A stretch of DNA of 64,000 nucleotides from Allostella vacuolata. GTDB taxonomy: Bacteria; Pseudomonadota; Alphaproteobacteria; ATCC43930; Allostellaceae. The DNA is taken from NCBI GenBank assembly GCA_006739055.1, contig AP019702.1, forward strand, positions 5,543,388-5,607,387, written 5' to 3'. Below, piece by piece: positions 8,955 to 18,321 of this stretch; within the stretch, counting starts at the first letter, position 1; every line of letters begins with the position of its first letter. The notes under the pieces are model-generated. The model saw only the letters and a program-made list of their open reading frames with translations. It had not been told where the DNA came from and made no database searches. The position numbers and the translations under genes are program-made.

Positions 8955-11900
8955 ATGCCGCAGCAGACGGAACGTCTGAAGGACGAACGGATCGAACAGG
9001 CCGCCGCCCTGGCGAGCCGCCGCCTGGCCGGGCCGCAGGCCGAGGCCGCCGCCCGGTTCGTGCGCCTGTTCGCCCAGAACGTCGCGCCCGAGGACGTCGC
9101 CGCCTTCGCGCCCGAGGATCTCTACGGCGCCGCCCTCAGCCTCTTCGCCTTCGCCGGGCAGCGCATGCCGGGCGTGCCCAAGGTCCGCGTGACCAGCCCG
9201 CGCGCCGACGCCGAGGGCTGGTCCTGCCGCCATACGGTGGTGGAGATCGTCAACGACGACATGCCGTTCCTGGTCGACTCGATCGCAGCCGAGCTCCAGC
9301 GCCAGGAACTGGCGGTGTATCTGGTCGTCCACCCGATCGCTGCCGTGGAGCGTGACGGCGACCGGCTGGTTGCGGTCGGCTCGGGCGAGGCCCGCGAGTC
9401 GATGATGCATATCGAGATCGCCGCCCTGGCCGACCCCGAGGCCCGGGAGCGCGTCCGACTCGGCCTGCTGGAGGTGCTGGGCGACGTTCGCCGCGCGGTC
9501 GCCGACTGGCCGGCCATGCGCGAGCGGATGGTGGCGGCGCGCAAGGCGCTGGCGAGCGAAAGCGAGGGCCTGCCCGCCGACGAGCGGGCGGAGGCGGACG
9601 CGTTCATCGAGTGGCTGGTGGCCAACCACTTCACCTTCCTCGGCTGCCGCGACTACGTCTTCGGGGCGTTGGCCGAGAGCGGGGCCGACGCGACGGCCGG
9701 CATCGCCATCGTGCCCGGATCCGGCCTGGGCGTCCTCGCCGAGGAGGCCGCCCCCCTGTTCGACGGCCTGCGCCACTTCACCGCGCTGCCGGCCGACGTG
9801 CAGGAATTCCTGCGCCGGCCAACGGCCCTGGTCGTGACCAAGGCCAGCCATCGATCCCGCGTCCATCGGCCGATTCCGATGGACGTCATTGCCGTGAAGC
9901 GGTTCGACGCCGAGGGCGTACCGACCGGCCTCAACATCTTCACCGGCCTCTACACCTCGTCCGCCTACAGCGGCGGCGTGCGGAGCATCCCAATCCTGCG
10001 CCGCAAGGTCGCCCGCGTCATGGATCGCGCAGGGTTCGATCCCCAGAGCCACGACGGCAAGGCGCTGCTGCACATCCTCGACACCTATCCGCGCGACGAG
10101 CTGTTCCAGATCGACGAGGATCTGCTGTTCACCACCGCCCGCGGCATCCTGCACCTGGAGGAACGGCCGCGCGTCGCGCTCTTCGTGCGCCAGGACCCGT
10201 TCGAGCGCTTCATCTCGTGCCTCGTCTATGTTCCACGCGACCGCTACGACACCGAGCTTCGCCAGCGGTTCCAGGCGATCCTGGCCGAGGCGTTCGCAGG
10301 CGAGGTCGTATCCTTCAACACCCATCTCGGCGATTCGCCCCTGGCCCGCGTCCATTTCGTGGTCCGCACCACGCCGGGCGCGATCCCCGCCTTCGCCCCC
10401 GCCGACGTGGAGACGCTGCTGGTCGAGGCGGGCCGGTCCTGGCGCGACCGGCTGAAGGAGGCGCTCGACACCCGGATGGGCGAGCCCGACGCGCAGGCGG
10501 CCCTCGCCCGCTGGGGTGGCGCCTTTCCGGCCGGCTTCCGCGAGCGCTTCTCGGCCGCGGTCGCCGTGCTGGAGATCGACCGCGTTCTGGAGGCGCGGGC
10601 GGGCGGCCTTGCCCTGCACCTGTTCCGGCCGGTCGAGACGCCGGCGCGCGAAGTGCGGCTCAAGGTCTATCATCCCGGCGCGGCGATGCCGCTGTCGGAC
10701 GTCATCCCGGTGCTGGAGAATCTCGGCTTCCGGGTGCTGAACGAGATTCCCGACACGATCCGCCCGGCCGACGGCGGCCCCGCCGTCTGGATCCACGACT
10801 TCGGCCTGGCGGCGCCGGACGGATCCGACCTCGACCTCGAAGCGCTGCGGCCCCTGATCGAGGACGGGTTCCGCGCCATCTGGACCGGGCTTGCCTCCAA
10901 CGACGGCTTCAACCGGTTGATCCGGGTGGCGCGCCTCGCCTGGCCGGAGGCACGCATTCTTCGCCTCTATGCCCGCTATCTGCGGCAGGTGGGCTTTCCG
11001 CTCAGCCAGGCGCTGATCGAGGACACGCTGGTCGACCACCCGCGCATCGCCCGGTTGCTGGTCGACCTGTTCGTCGCACGCTTCGACCCCGCCCGGGCGA
11101 CCGACCGGCTGAGCCGTGCCGCCGGCGTGGTCGAGGCGATCGAGCATGCGCTGGATGCCGTGCAGAGCCTGGAGGAGGACCGCGCGCTGCGGGCCTTCCT
11201 GACCCTGCTGCGCGCCACCCTGCGCACCAACCACTACCAGCGCGGGCCCGACGGGCGGCCGAAGCCTTATCTCTCGATCAAGCTCGACAGCCAGGCGATC
11301 GACTTCCTGCCGCTGCCCAAGCCGATGGTGGAGGTGTTCGTCCATTCGCCGCGCACCGAGGCGATTCATCTGCGCGGCGGCAAGGTGGCACGCGGCGGCA
11401 TCCGCTGGTCGGACCGGCGGGAAGATTTCCGGACCGAGATCCTGGGCCTGATGAAGGCCCAGATGGTCAAGAACGCCGTCATCGTCCCGGTCGGCTCCAA
11501 GGGCGGGTTCGTCGTCAAGCAGCCGCCGGTCGCCGGCGGCCGCGAAGCCCTGCAGGCGGAGGTGATCCACTGCTACCGTACGCTGATGCAGGGGCTGCTC
11601 GACATCACCGACAACCTGGTTGAGGGCACGGTGGTGCCGCCGGCCGATGTCGTCCGCCATGACGAGGACGACCCCTACCTGGTGGTCGCCGCCGACAAGG
11701 GTACCGCCACCTTCTCCGACATCGCCAACGGCGTCGCCGGGCAGTACGGCTTCTGGCTGGGCGACGCCTTCGCGTCGGGCGGCTCCAAGGGGTACGACCA
11801 CAAGACCATGGGCATCACGGCCCGCGGCGCCTGGGAGGCGGTCAAGCGGCACTTCCGGGAACTCGGCACCGACATCCAGAAAGCGCCGTTCACCGTCGTC

Positions 11901-13802
11901 GGCGTCGGCGACATGTCCGGCGACGTCTTCGGCAACGGCATGCTGCAATCGCGGGCGACCCGCCTGCTGGCGGCCTTCGACCATCGGCACATCTTCGTCG
12001 ACCCCGCCCCGGACATGGCGCTCAGCCATGCGGAGCGCGAGCGCCTCTTCCGCCTGCCGCGGTCGAGCTGGGCCGACTATGACCCCGCGCTGATCTCCGC
12101 CGGTGGCGGGGTGTTCGAGCGCGGTGCCAAGTCAGTGCCGGTGAGTGCCGAGATCGGCCGGCTGCTGGGGATCGCTCGCGAGCGGGTCACCCCGGCCGAG
12201 CTGATGACCGCGATCCTGAAGGCCGAAGTCGACCTGCTGTGGTTCGGGGGCATCGGTACCTTCGTCAAGGCATCCGACGAAAGCAACGCGGACGCGGGCG
12301 ACAAGGCCAACGATGCGATCCGGATCGACGGGGCCGAGGTGCGCGCCCGGGTGATCGGCGAAGGGGCCAACCTGGGTGTCACCCAGCGCGGCCGCATTGA
12401 GTATGCGCGCCGCGGCGCCGGCGGCGGAGGGGGGGCGATCAACACCGACGCGATCGACAATTCGGCCGGCGTCGACACGTCCGACCACGAGGTCAACATC
12501 AAGATCCTGCTCGACGCCGTGGTCACGGCCGGCGACATGACCGGCAAGCAGCGCGACCGGCTGCTGGGGGAAATGACCGACGAGGTGGCTGCCCTGGTGC
12601 TGCGCCACAACTACCTCCAGACCCAGGCCCTGTCGGTGGAGCAGGCGATTGCCGTCACCCTGCTGCCAGCCCACGGGCGGGCGATGCAGGCGTTCGAGCA
12701 GCGGGCCCGGCTCGATCGGTCGGTCGAGCTGCTGCCCGACGATGCAGCGATCGCCCGACGCGTCCAGGAGGGCGGCGGCCTGACCCGACCGGAGCTGTCG
12801 GTGCTGCTGGCCTACTCGAAAATGGCGCTGTTCAACGCCATCGTGCCCTCGACCCTGCCCGACGACCCGGCGCTCGACGACGACCTGCTCTCCTACTTCC
12901 CCGCGCCGATCCGGGAGCGGCTGCCCGAGGCGTGCCGCAGCCACCGCCTGCGCCGGGAGATCGTGGCGACCGTCGTGACCAATGCGCTGGTCAATCGCGC
13001 CGGTATCGCCTTCGCCTCGTCGGTCGAGGACGCGACCGGGGCCGGCTGGGATGCCATCGCCCGTGCCTGGCTCGCCGCCCGTGACATCTTCCGGCTCGAT
13101 GCCTTCTGGAACGCGGTCGATGCCCTCGACGGCGAGGTTCCGGCCACCGACCAGACGGCACTGCTCCTGACCGCACGCGAACTGGTGGAAGCGGCCATGC
13201 CGCATCTGCTGACCGCGGCCGCCAAGGCCCGCGACCTCGGATCCGTCGTCGCGCAATACCAGCCAGGGGCCGAGGCGGTCGAGGCCGGGCTGGCCGAGCT
13301 GCTTCCGGTCGAACAGGCATCGGCCTTCGTCACGAGGGTCGCCGCCCTTGCGGCCACCGGCGTGCCGGAGGATCTGGCCCGCCGGGCGGCGGCGTTCGAG
13401 CGGCTGGCCGCCGCCCTGCCGATCACCGACCGGGCCCAGTCGGCCGGGCGGCCGCTGGACCAGGTGGCGCGGCTTCATTTCGCCATCGACGCTCGCTTCC
13501 GGCTCGGCCGACTGGCGATCGCCGCCGACGCGATCGCCGACGGCGATTCGTGGGCGCGTCGCGCCGCCTCGGCCGCCCGCGACGACCTCGCGCATGCCCA
13601 GGACGAGCTGCTGTCGGGCATCCTGGCGTTGGCCGGACCGGACAGCGATCCGGGCGACGCGCTCGCCGCCTGGACCACCGCGCACGCCACGGCCGTGCGG
13701 CGCATCGACGAACTGCTGGACGAACTGGATGGCCAGGCGCGCATCAACCTCGCCATGCTGACGGTCGCCACGCGGTCGTTGCGCACCGCGGTCGACGCCT
13801 GA
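8955..13802 (+). CDS. NAD-specific glutamate dehydrogenase, large (L_180-type) form
   Basis: A 1,615-aa protein that oxidises glutamate to 2-oxoglutarate and ammonia with NAD+, feeding the TCA cycle. The long N-terminal region is ACT-like and regulatory. The catalytic core includes GGIRWSDRREDFRTEI (~residue 813), AQMVKNAVIVPVGSKGGFV, GVGDMSGDVFGNGML and the NAD-domain motif INTDAIDNSAGVDTSDHEV (~residue 1161). Length equals the family norm (about 1,600). Just before the last motif there is an unusual Gly-rich stretch (RRGAGGGGGA) coded partly by a run of seven G. The ATG at 8955 is the first start of a family-like N-terminus. It stands alone, divergent from the methyltransferase gene. Confidence 0.95.
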   Translation: MPQQTERLKDERIEQAAALASRRLAGPQAEAAARFVRLFAQNVAPEDVAAFAPEDLYGAALSLFAFAGQRMPGVPKVRVTSPRADAEGWSCRHTVVEIVNDDMPFLVDSIAAELQRQELAVYLVVHPIAAVERDGDRLVAVGSGEARESMMHIEIAALADPEARERVRLGLLEVLGDVRRAVADWPAMRERMVAARKALASESEGLPADERAEADAFIEWLVANHFTFLGCRDYVFGALAESGADATAGIAIVPGSGLGVLAEEAAPLFDGLRHFTALPADVQEFLRRPTALVVTKASHRSRVHRPIPMDVIAVKRFDAEGVPTGLNIFTGLYTSSAYSGGVRSIPILRRKVARVMDRAGFDPQSHDGKALLHILDTYPRDELFQIDEDLLFTTARGILHLEERPRVALFVRQDPFERFISCLVYVPRDRYDTELRQRFQAILAEAFAGEVVSFNTHLGDSPLARVHFVVRTTPGAIPAFAPADVETLLVEAGRSWRDRLKEALDTRMGEPDAQAALARWGGAFPAGFRERFSAAVAVLEIDRVLEARAGGLALHLFRPVETPAREVRLKVYHPGAAMPLSDVIPVLENLGFRVLNEIPDTIRPADGGPAVWIHDFGLAAPDGSDLDLEALRPLIEDGFRAIWTGLASNDGFNRLIRVARLAWPEARILRLYARYLRQVGFPLSQALIEDTLVDHPRIARLLVDLFVARFDPARATDRLSRAAGVVEAIEHALDAVQSLEEDRALRAFLTLLRATLRTNHYQRGPDGRPKPYLSIKLDSQAIDFLPLPKPMVEVFVHSPRTEAIHLRGGKVARGGIRWSDRREDFRTEILGLMKAQMVKNAVIVPVGSKGGFVVKQPPVAGGREALQAEVIHCYRTLMQGLLDITDNLVEGTVVPPADVVRHDEDDPYLVVAADKGTATFSDIANGVAGQYGFWLGDAFASGGSKGYDHKTMGITARGAWEAVKRHFRELGTDIQKAPFTVVGVGDMSGDVFGNGMLQSRATRLLAAFDHRHIFVDPAPDMALSHAERERLFRLPRSSWADYDPALISAGGGVFERGAKSVPVSAEIGRLLGIARERVTPAELMTAILKAEVDLLWFGGIGTFVKASDESNADAGDKANDAIRIDGAEVRARVIGEGANLGVTQRGRIEYARRGAGGGGGAINTDAIDNSAGVDTSDHEVNIKILLDAVVTAGDMTGKQRDRLLGEMTDEVAALVLRHNYLQTQALSVEQAIAVTLLPAHGRAMQAFEQRARLDRSVELLPDDAAIARRVQEGGGLTRPELSVLLAYSKMALFNAIVPSTLPDDPALDDDLLSYFPAPIRERLPEACRSHRLRREIVATVVTNALVNRAGIAFASSVEDATGAGWDAIARAWLAARDIFRLDAFWNAVDALDGEVPATDQTALLLTARELVEAAMPHLLTAAAKARDLGSVVAQYQPGAEAVEAGLAELLPVEQASAFVTRVAALAATGVPEDLARRAAAFERLAAALPITDRAQSAGRPLDQVARLHFAIDARFRLGRLAIAADAIADGDSWARRAASAARDDLAHAQDELLSGILALAGPDSDPGDALAAWTTAHATAVRRIDELLDELDGQARINLAMLTVATRSLRTAVDA

Positions 13803-13824
13803 CCCGCCCGGCGGCTGGCCAGTC

Positions 13825-15315
13825 TTGGAGCGCCGGCCGGCCGCCGCCTTCCTCGACCATGTGGCGGTCGATCGCGCGGACGGCGTGGCGATTCCGGTGC
13901 AGATCGCCCGGCGGCTGCGCGATCTGGTCCTGTCGGGCGGTCTGGCCCGGGGCGCCCGGCTGCCGTCGACGCGCAGCCTGTCGCTGATGCTGGGTGTTTC
14001 CCGGACGACGGCGACCGCAGCCATCGACATCCTGGCCGCGGAGGGCTTCCTGGAGGCCCGGCACGGTTCCGGCACCTATGTCGCCGGCCTGCTGCCGGCC
14101 GACCGCCTGGCCCGTGCCGCGGCACCTGCAGCCGGGATCGCGGCAGGCCCGCCCCTCTCGCGCCGCGGCCGGGCCCTGGCGCGCGGCAGCGGCACCGCAT
14201 CGGCGGGCCGGCTCTTCACGCCCGGGCTTCCCGCTATCGATGCCTTCCCGCTCGACGACTGGCGCCAAGCCCTGGCCCGCGCCCAGCGACGGCACGGGCG
14301 CGCCTTGCTGCACCAGGGCGACCCGCGCGGCTGGGGCCCGCTGCGCCAGGCGATCGCCACCTATATCGGCCCCGCCCGCGGCGTGGTCTGCAGTCCCGAT
14401 CAGGTGATCATCCTGGCCAGTGCCCGGCAGGCGGTCTCGCTGGCCGCCAACCTCCTGGCCGACCGGGGCGACGCCGCCTGGGTCGAAGATCCGGGCTATC
14501 CCGATGCGCGGTCCGCCCTGCGCCTGGCCGGGCTCGTGCCGGTGCCGGTGCCGGTCGATACGGCCGGCATCGACGTTGCCGCCGGCCAGCAGCTCGCCCC
14601 GCACGCGCGGCTCGCCACCGTTACCCCCTCGCACCAGTACCCGCTGGGCGCGATCATGAGCCTGGAGCGCCGGGTCGCCCTGCTCGACTGGGCGCGCACG
14701 GCGGGCGCGGTCGTGCTGGAGGACGATTATGATGGCGAGTTCCGCTATGGCGGACGGCCGATCACCGCCCTCTACGGCCTCGATGGCGGCGACCGGGTGC
14801 TCTATGTCGGCAGCTTCAGCAAGGTGATGTTCCCGGCCCTGCGGCTCGCCTATCTGGTCGCGCCGCGACCGCTGGCCGACGCCATGGCCGAGGCGCGCCG
14901 CGCCGCCCATGCGGAGCCGCCCGCCCTTACCCAGGCCGCCCTGGCGGAGTTCGTCGCCGGCGATGCCTTCACCGCCCATATCCGCCGGATGCGCCTGCTG
15001 TACCGGGCGCGGCAGGCCGCGCTCGTCGACGCCGTCGGCCGGCATCTGGGCGACGTCCTGTCGGTGGCACCCTCGGATTCCGGCATGCATCTGGCCGGCC
15101 GCCTCGACCCGGCGCTCGACGACGGCGCCATCGCCGATGCGGCCGGACGGGACGGGATGGGCCTGACGGCCCTGTCGCGCTATGCCGCCGGCGAGCAAGG
15201 CCGGAACGGCCTCGTCCTCGGCTATGCCGCGCACGACGCCGCGGCCCTGGACGAAGGCGTCCGCCGCCTCGCACGGATCATCGGGGACAGCAGGAAGTGG
15301 CCCACCCTATTCTGA
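13825..15315 (+). CDS. MocR/PdxR-family regulator (GntR HTH plus aminotransferase-like domain)
   Basis: A 496-aa fusion of a GntR winged helix (residues ~10-80; GARLPSTRSLSLMLGVSRTT) and a fold-type I aminotransferase domain binding PLP. The PLP lysine is in YVGSFSKVMFPALRLAYLV (~residue 333), and the acidic cofactor residue is in LEDDYDGEFRY. Such proteins sense PLP or amino compounds and control adjacent genes. The following PPOX gene, 75 bases on, is the likely target. The start is TTG at 13825 or GTG at 13861; both keep the helix-turn-helix. It lies 22 bases after the glutamate dehydrogenase stop. Confidence 0.9.
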   Translation: MERRPAAAFLDHVAVDRADGVAIPVQIARRLRDLVLSGGLARGARLPSTRSLSLMLGVSRTTATAAIDILAAEGFLEARHGSGTYVAGLLPADRLARAAAPAAGIAAGPPLSRRGRALARGSGTASAGRLFTPGLPAIDAFPLDDWRQALARAQRRHGRALLHQGDPRGWGPLRQAIATYIGPARGVVCSPDQVIILASARQAVSLAANLLADRGDAAWVEDPGYPDARSALRLAGLVPVPVPVDTAGIDVAAGQQLAPHARLATVTPSHQYPLGAIMSLERRVALLDWARTAGAVVLEDDYDGEFRYGGRPITALYGLDGGDRVLYVGSFSKVMFPALRLAYLVAPRPLADAMAEARRAAHAEPPALTQAALAEFVAGDAFTAHIRRMRLLYRARQAALVDAVGRHLGDVLSVAPSDSGMHLAGRLDPALDDGAIADAAGRDGMGLTALSRYAAGEQGRNGLVLGYAAHDAAALDEGVRRLARIIGDSRKWPTLF

Positions 15316-15341
15316 GAAAGTGGCCGCAGATGGCCGGCCAC
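15295..15341 (+). promoter_or_regulatory. Possible MocR operator: direct repeat plus inverted half-site
   Basis: AAGTGGCC occurs at 15295-15302 and again at 15318-15325, 23 bases apart (about two helical turns on one DNA face). An inverted GGCCAC follows at 15336-15341. MocR-type regulators such as GabR and PdxR bind direct repeats with similar spacing. The first copy lies in the last codons of the regulator gene, and the group sits 50-95 bases before the PPOX start. The match is by eye only. Confidence 0.35.
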
Positions 15342-15390
15342 TCGGCGGATAGGATCCGGCCGTTGCAGCCAGCCGGAACGACCCTGCCCC

Positions 15391-16065
15391 ATGAGCGCCA
15401 GCAAGACCGACAGCTACCAGCCCACCCCGCGGACGCGGCTCAAGCGCCTGCCCAAGCGCGCCCACTATGACCGCCAGACCGTCCACGCCATCCTCGATGC
15501 CGGCTTCGTCTGCCATGTCGGATACACGATCGAGGGCCAGCCCTACGTCACCCCGACCACGTACTGGCGGCACGGGGACCGGGTCTACTGGCATGGCTCC
15601 TCGGCCAGCCGGATGCTGCGCAACATCGCCGCCGGCGTGCCGGTCTGTCTCACCGTCACCCACATCGACGGCTTCGTCATGGCCCGCTCGGGCTTCCATC
15701 ATTCGGTCAACTACCGTTCAGTGATGGCGCTGGGCATCGCCCATGCGGTGACCGACGCAGCCGAGAAGGAACAGGCGCTCGACGCCTTCGTCGAACGCCT
15801 GTTCCCGGGCCGGGTGCGCGAACTGCGCCCGCCGACCCGGCAGGAGCTGAAAGGCACGATGGTGGTCGGGATGGATCTGGCCGAGGTCTCTGCCAAGGTG
15901 CGCACCGGGCCGCCGGTCGATGACGAGCCGGACTACGCCTTGCCGGTCTGGGCCGGCGTGCTGCCGATCGCGACCGCCTTCGGCCCGGCGGAAGCCGATC
16001 CGAAGCTGACGCCCGGCATCGCGCTGCCGGAGTACCTTCGGGACTTCCGCCTCGAGCCGAAGTAG
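15391..16065 (+). CDS. PPOX-class (pyridoxamine 5'-phosphate oxidase-like) flavin-binding protein
   Basis: A 224-aa split-barrel protein of the Pyridox_ox_2/NimA-like group. It begins with RTRLKRLPKRAHYD, and the core reads HVGYTIEGQPYVTPTTYW (~residue 43) and YWHGSSASRMLRN, the typical FMN-contact region. It probably binds FMN or F420-like flavin and reduces or oxidises a small molecule; the substrate is unknown. It follows a MocR regulator, a recurrent pairing. Next come VOC and GNAT genes spaced 24 and 15 bases apart, so the four probably form one unit. Confidence 0.85.
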   Translation: MSASKTDSYQPTPRTRLKRLPKRAHYDRQTVHAILDAGFVCHVGYTIEGQPYVTPTTYWRHGDRVYWHGSSASRMLRNIAAGVPVCLTVTHIDGFVMARSGFHHSVNYRSVMALGIAHAVTDAAEKEQALDAFVERLFPGRVRELRPPTRQELKGTMVVGMDLAEVSAKVRTGPPVDDEPDYALPVWAGVLPIATAFGPAEADPKLTPGIALPEYLRDFRLEPK

Positions 16066-16089
16066 CCAGGCCATGAAAGCGACGGGGCC

Positions 16090-16527
16090 ATGAAGAAGCG
16101 CACCGGGGACCCCTGGATGTCCGCGGCCGAGTATGGGCGCAGCCTGACCGGCCTCGGCATCAACCTGCTGGTGGCGGACGTGGGACGCGCGGTCGCGTTC
16201 CAGCGCACCGTCCTGGCGGCCGAGCCGGTCTATGCCGACCCGGACTTCGCGGTCATGCGCGGCAACGGGTCCGAGTGGATGCTCCACGCCGACCATACCT
16301 ATGACCGGCATCCGCTGCGGCGCCGGGCGATGGAGAATGGCGAGCGCGGCTCCGGCATGGAGTTGCGCCTGCACGGCCGCGACCCCGACCATGCCGAAGC
16401 CGCCGCGCTCGCGGCCGGCTACGAAGTGCTGGCCAGCGCGGCCGACAAGCCGCACGGCCTGCGCGAGGCCTATATCGTCGACCCGGACGGCTATGTCTGG
16501 GTGCCCGACATCCCCCTGAAGCGCTGA
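16090..16527 (+). CDS. VOC/glyoxalase-superfamily protein
   Basis: A 145-aa protein with the paired beta-alpha-beta-beta-beta modules of the vicinal-oxygen-chelate fold. The N-terminal module is GINLLVADVGRAVAFQRTVL, and the C-terminal one ends with YIVDPDGYVWVPDIPL, the usual D-P-D-G-Y-x-W motif. Possible metal ligands (His in HADHTYD, Glu in MELRLHG) are visible, but the reaction cannot be named; glyoxalase, bleomycin-resistance and dioxygenase members all share this fold. It lies in the MocR-PPOX-VOC-GNAT run. Confidence 0.8.
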   Translation: MKKRTGDPWMSAAEYGRSLTGLGINLLVADVGRAVAFQRTVLAAEPVYADPDFAVMRGNGSEWMLHADHTYDRHPLRRRAMENGERGSGMELRLHGRDPDHAEAAALAAGYEVLASAADKPHGLREAYIVDPDGYVWVPDIPLKR

Positions 16528-16542
16528 GTTCCCGAGGAACAG

Positions 16543-16992
16543 ATGGCCGACCTCCTGATCGTTCGACCAGTGCGCCCCGCCGACTACGACCGGTGGCTGC
16601 CGCTCTGGGAAGGCTACAACCACTTCTATGAGCGCACGGCCGCCCCCGAAGTCACCGCCATGACCTGGTCGCGCTTCTTCGACGGCTACGAGCCGGTCCA
16701 TGCCCTGGTGGCGGAGAAGGACGGCGAGGTGCTCGGCATCGTCCACTACCTCTTCCACCGCAACACCTCGATGATCGGCCCGACCTGCTACCTGCAGGAT
16801 CTCTTCACCGCCCAGTCATCGCGAGGGCAGGGGGTCGGGCGGGCGCTGATCGAGGCAGTCTACGAGCGCGCCCGCGCGGCCGGCGCGGCCCGTGTCTACT
16901 GGATGACGCACGAGACGAACCGGACCGCGATGCGGCTCTACGACCAGGTGGCCGAGCGGTCCGGCTTCATCCAGTACCGCAAGACGCTTTGA
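16543..16992 (+). CDS. GNAT-family N-acetyltransferase
   Basis: A 149-aa single-domain acyltransferase. The acetyl-CoA pyrophosphate loop is SSRGQGVGRALIEAVYERA (~residues 89-107), and the later W-M-T-H-E-T-N-R-T-A-M-R-L-Y-D motif is typical of small GNATs acting on amines or amino acids. Substrate unknown. It is the last gene of the MocR-led run, 15 bases after the VOC gene, and it converges on the aminotransferase gene, whose stop is 10 bases away. Confidence 0.85.
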   Translation: MADLLIVRPVRPADYDRWLPLWEGYNHFYERTAAPEVTAMTWSRFFDGYEPVHALVAEKDGEVLGIVHYLFHRNTSMIGPTCYLQDLFTAQSSRGQGVGRALIEAVYERARAAGAARVYWMTHETNRTAMRLYDQVAERSGFIQYRKTL

Positions 16993-17002
16993 GGGCCGCC
17001 GC

Positions 17003-18175
17003 CTACGCCATCCGGCTTTCGGCCAGGCGGCGGGCCATCTCCGGCATCGCCTCGCCGTCGACGTTGGCGAAGGCGAAGCGGATGAAATCCTCCTGTCCCG
17101 GGCCGAACGCGCTGCCCGGGACGGTGAGGATGCCAAGGTCCTGGGCAAGGTGGCGCGACACGTCCTTCGCGCCGCGGCCGCGATGGGGGTGTCGGACATA
17201 GGCGAAGTAGGCGCCGCAGCTGACGAGCTCGTAGCCGGACGCATTGGCACGGAACGCGCCTTCCAGCATCGCCACCCGCTCGCGCATCGTCTGCCGGTTG
17301 GCGGCCACCCAGGGGGCCAGGTGACCCAGCCCGTAGAGCGCTGCCTCCTGGCCGATCCGGGGCGCGGAGATGGCGACGCAGTCCATCGCCTTGGTCAGCT
17401 GCTCGATCATCGCCGGCCCGGCCGTGACCGCGCCGACCCGGTGGCCGGCCATCGCGAAGGCCTTGGAGAAGCTGTAGAGCTGGACCAGGGTTTCCGCCCA
17501 GTCCGGCTGCCGGAACAGGTCGTGGGCCGCGCCCTCTCCCGGCAGGAAATCCTTGTAGGTCTCGTCCAGCACCAGGGCGATGCCGTGGCGCCGCGCCAGC
17601 GCCAGGAACCGGGCCAGCACCTCCGGCGGGTAGATGGCGCCGGTCGGGTTGTTGGGAGAGACCAGCACGATGGCGCGGGTGCGGGGGCCGATCTTCGCTT
17701 CCGCCTCGGCCAGGTCGGGCACCCCGCCGCGATCCGGCCGGAAGGCAAGATGGACCGCGCGGATGCCCTGCATGTCCAACCACATCTGATGGTTGAAGTA
17801 GTAGGGCAGCGGCAGGATCACCTCGTCGCCGGCCTCCGCCAGCGTCATCATGGCAAGGCAGAAGGCCTGGTTGCAGCCGGCGGTGATGGCGACGTTCTCC
17901 GCCGAGACCGGCCCGCCATAGAGCCGGCCGACATGGTCGGCGAAGGCCTCCCGCAGCGGCGCCAGGCCGATGATCGGCGCGTAGCGCACGATCTCGGGAT
18001 CGCCCAGCCGGGCCTGCAGGTGACGGGTGGCGTCGGCCGGCGGGGCGTAGCGGGGAACTGCCTGGGCCATGTCGATCAGGGGGCGGCCCGGCGCGCGGCC
18101 GGCGACCCAGCCATGCACTTCGGCGATCGGCGGCTCGACCACCTGGCCGAGCAGGGAATTCAAGCGATAGGCCAT
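17003..18175 (-). CDS. PLP-dependent class I/II aminotransferase
   Basis: A 390-aa fold-type I aminotransferase, full length for the family. The PLP lysine is in YSFSKAFAMAGHRVG (~residue 240), with the supporting residues VSPNNPTGA (~residue 174) and LVLDETYKDF (~residue 208), and the carboxylate-binding Arg near IRFAFANVD. It probably transaminates an aspartate- or aromatic-type amino acid; specificity cannot be read. The gene is transcribed leftward from an ATG at 18175, divergent from the amidase gene across 146 bases. Confidence 0.9.
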   Translation of the reverse strand: MAYRLNSLLGQVVEPPIAEVHGWVAGRAPGRPLIDMAQAVPRYAPPADATRHLQARLGDPEIVRYAPIIGLAPLREAFADHVGRLYGGPVSAENVAITAGCNQAFCLAMMTLAEAGDEVILPLPYYFNHQMWLDMQGIRAVHLAFRPDRGGVPDLAEAEAKIGPRTRAIVLVSPNNPTGAIYPPEVLARFLALARRHGIALVLDETYKDFLPGEGAAHDLFRQPDWAETLVQLYSFSKAFAMAGHRVGAVTAGPAMIEQLTKAMDCVAISAPRIGQEAALYGLGHLAPWVAANRQTMRERVAMLEGAFRANASGYELVSCGAYFAYVRHPHRGRGAKDVSRHLAQDLGILTVPGSAFGPGQEDFIRFAFANVDGEAMPEMARRLAESRMA

Positions 18176-18321
18176 GATCCGGTGAACAGGGTGGAAGCCG
18201 GCCCACCATGCGCCGCGCCGCGCCGCCTTGTCGAGGTGGCCGGTGGTCCCGACGAAGGCGGATTGACGGGAGCCGGCACGGCTGCTGGACTGCGCCCCCC
18301 ACCTGCCAGCCGGAGCCCCCG

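Noticed and set aside
8862-12029. A frame of about 1,050 codons opposite the glutamate dehydrogenase gene
   Set aside because: Antisense artefact of a high-GC gene; composition is repetitive and no motif is visible.
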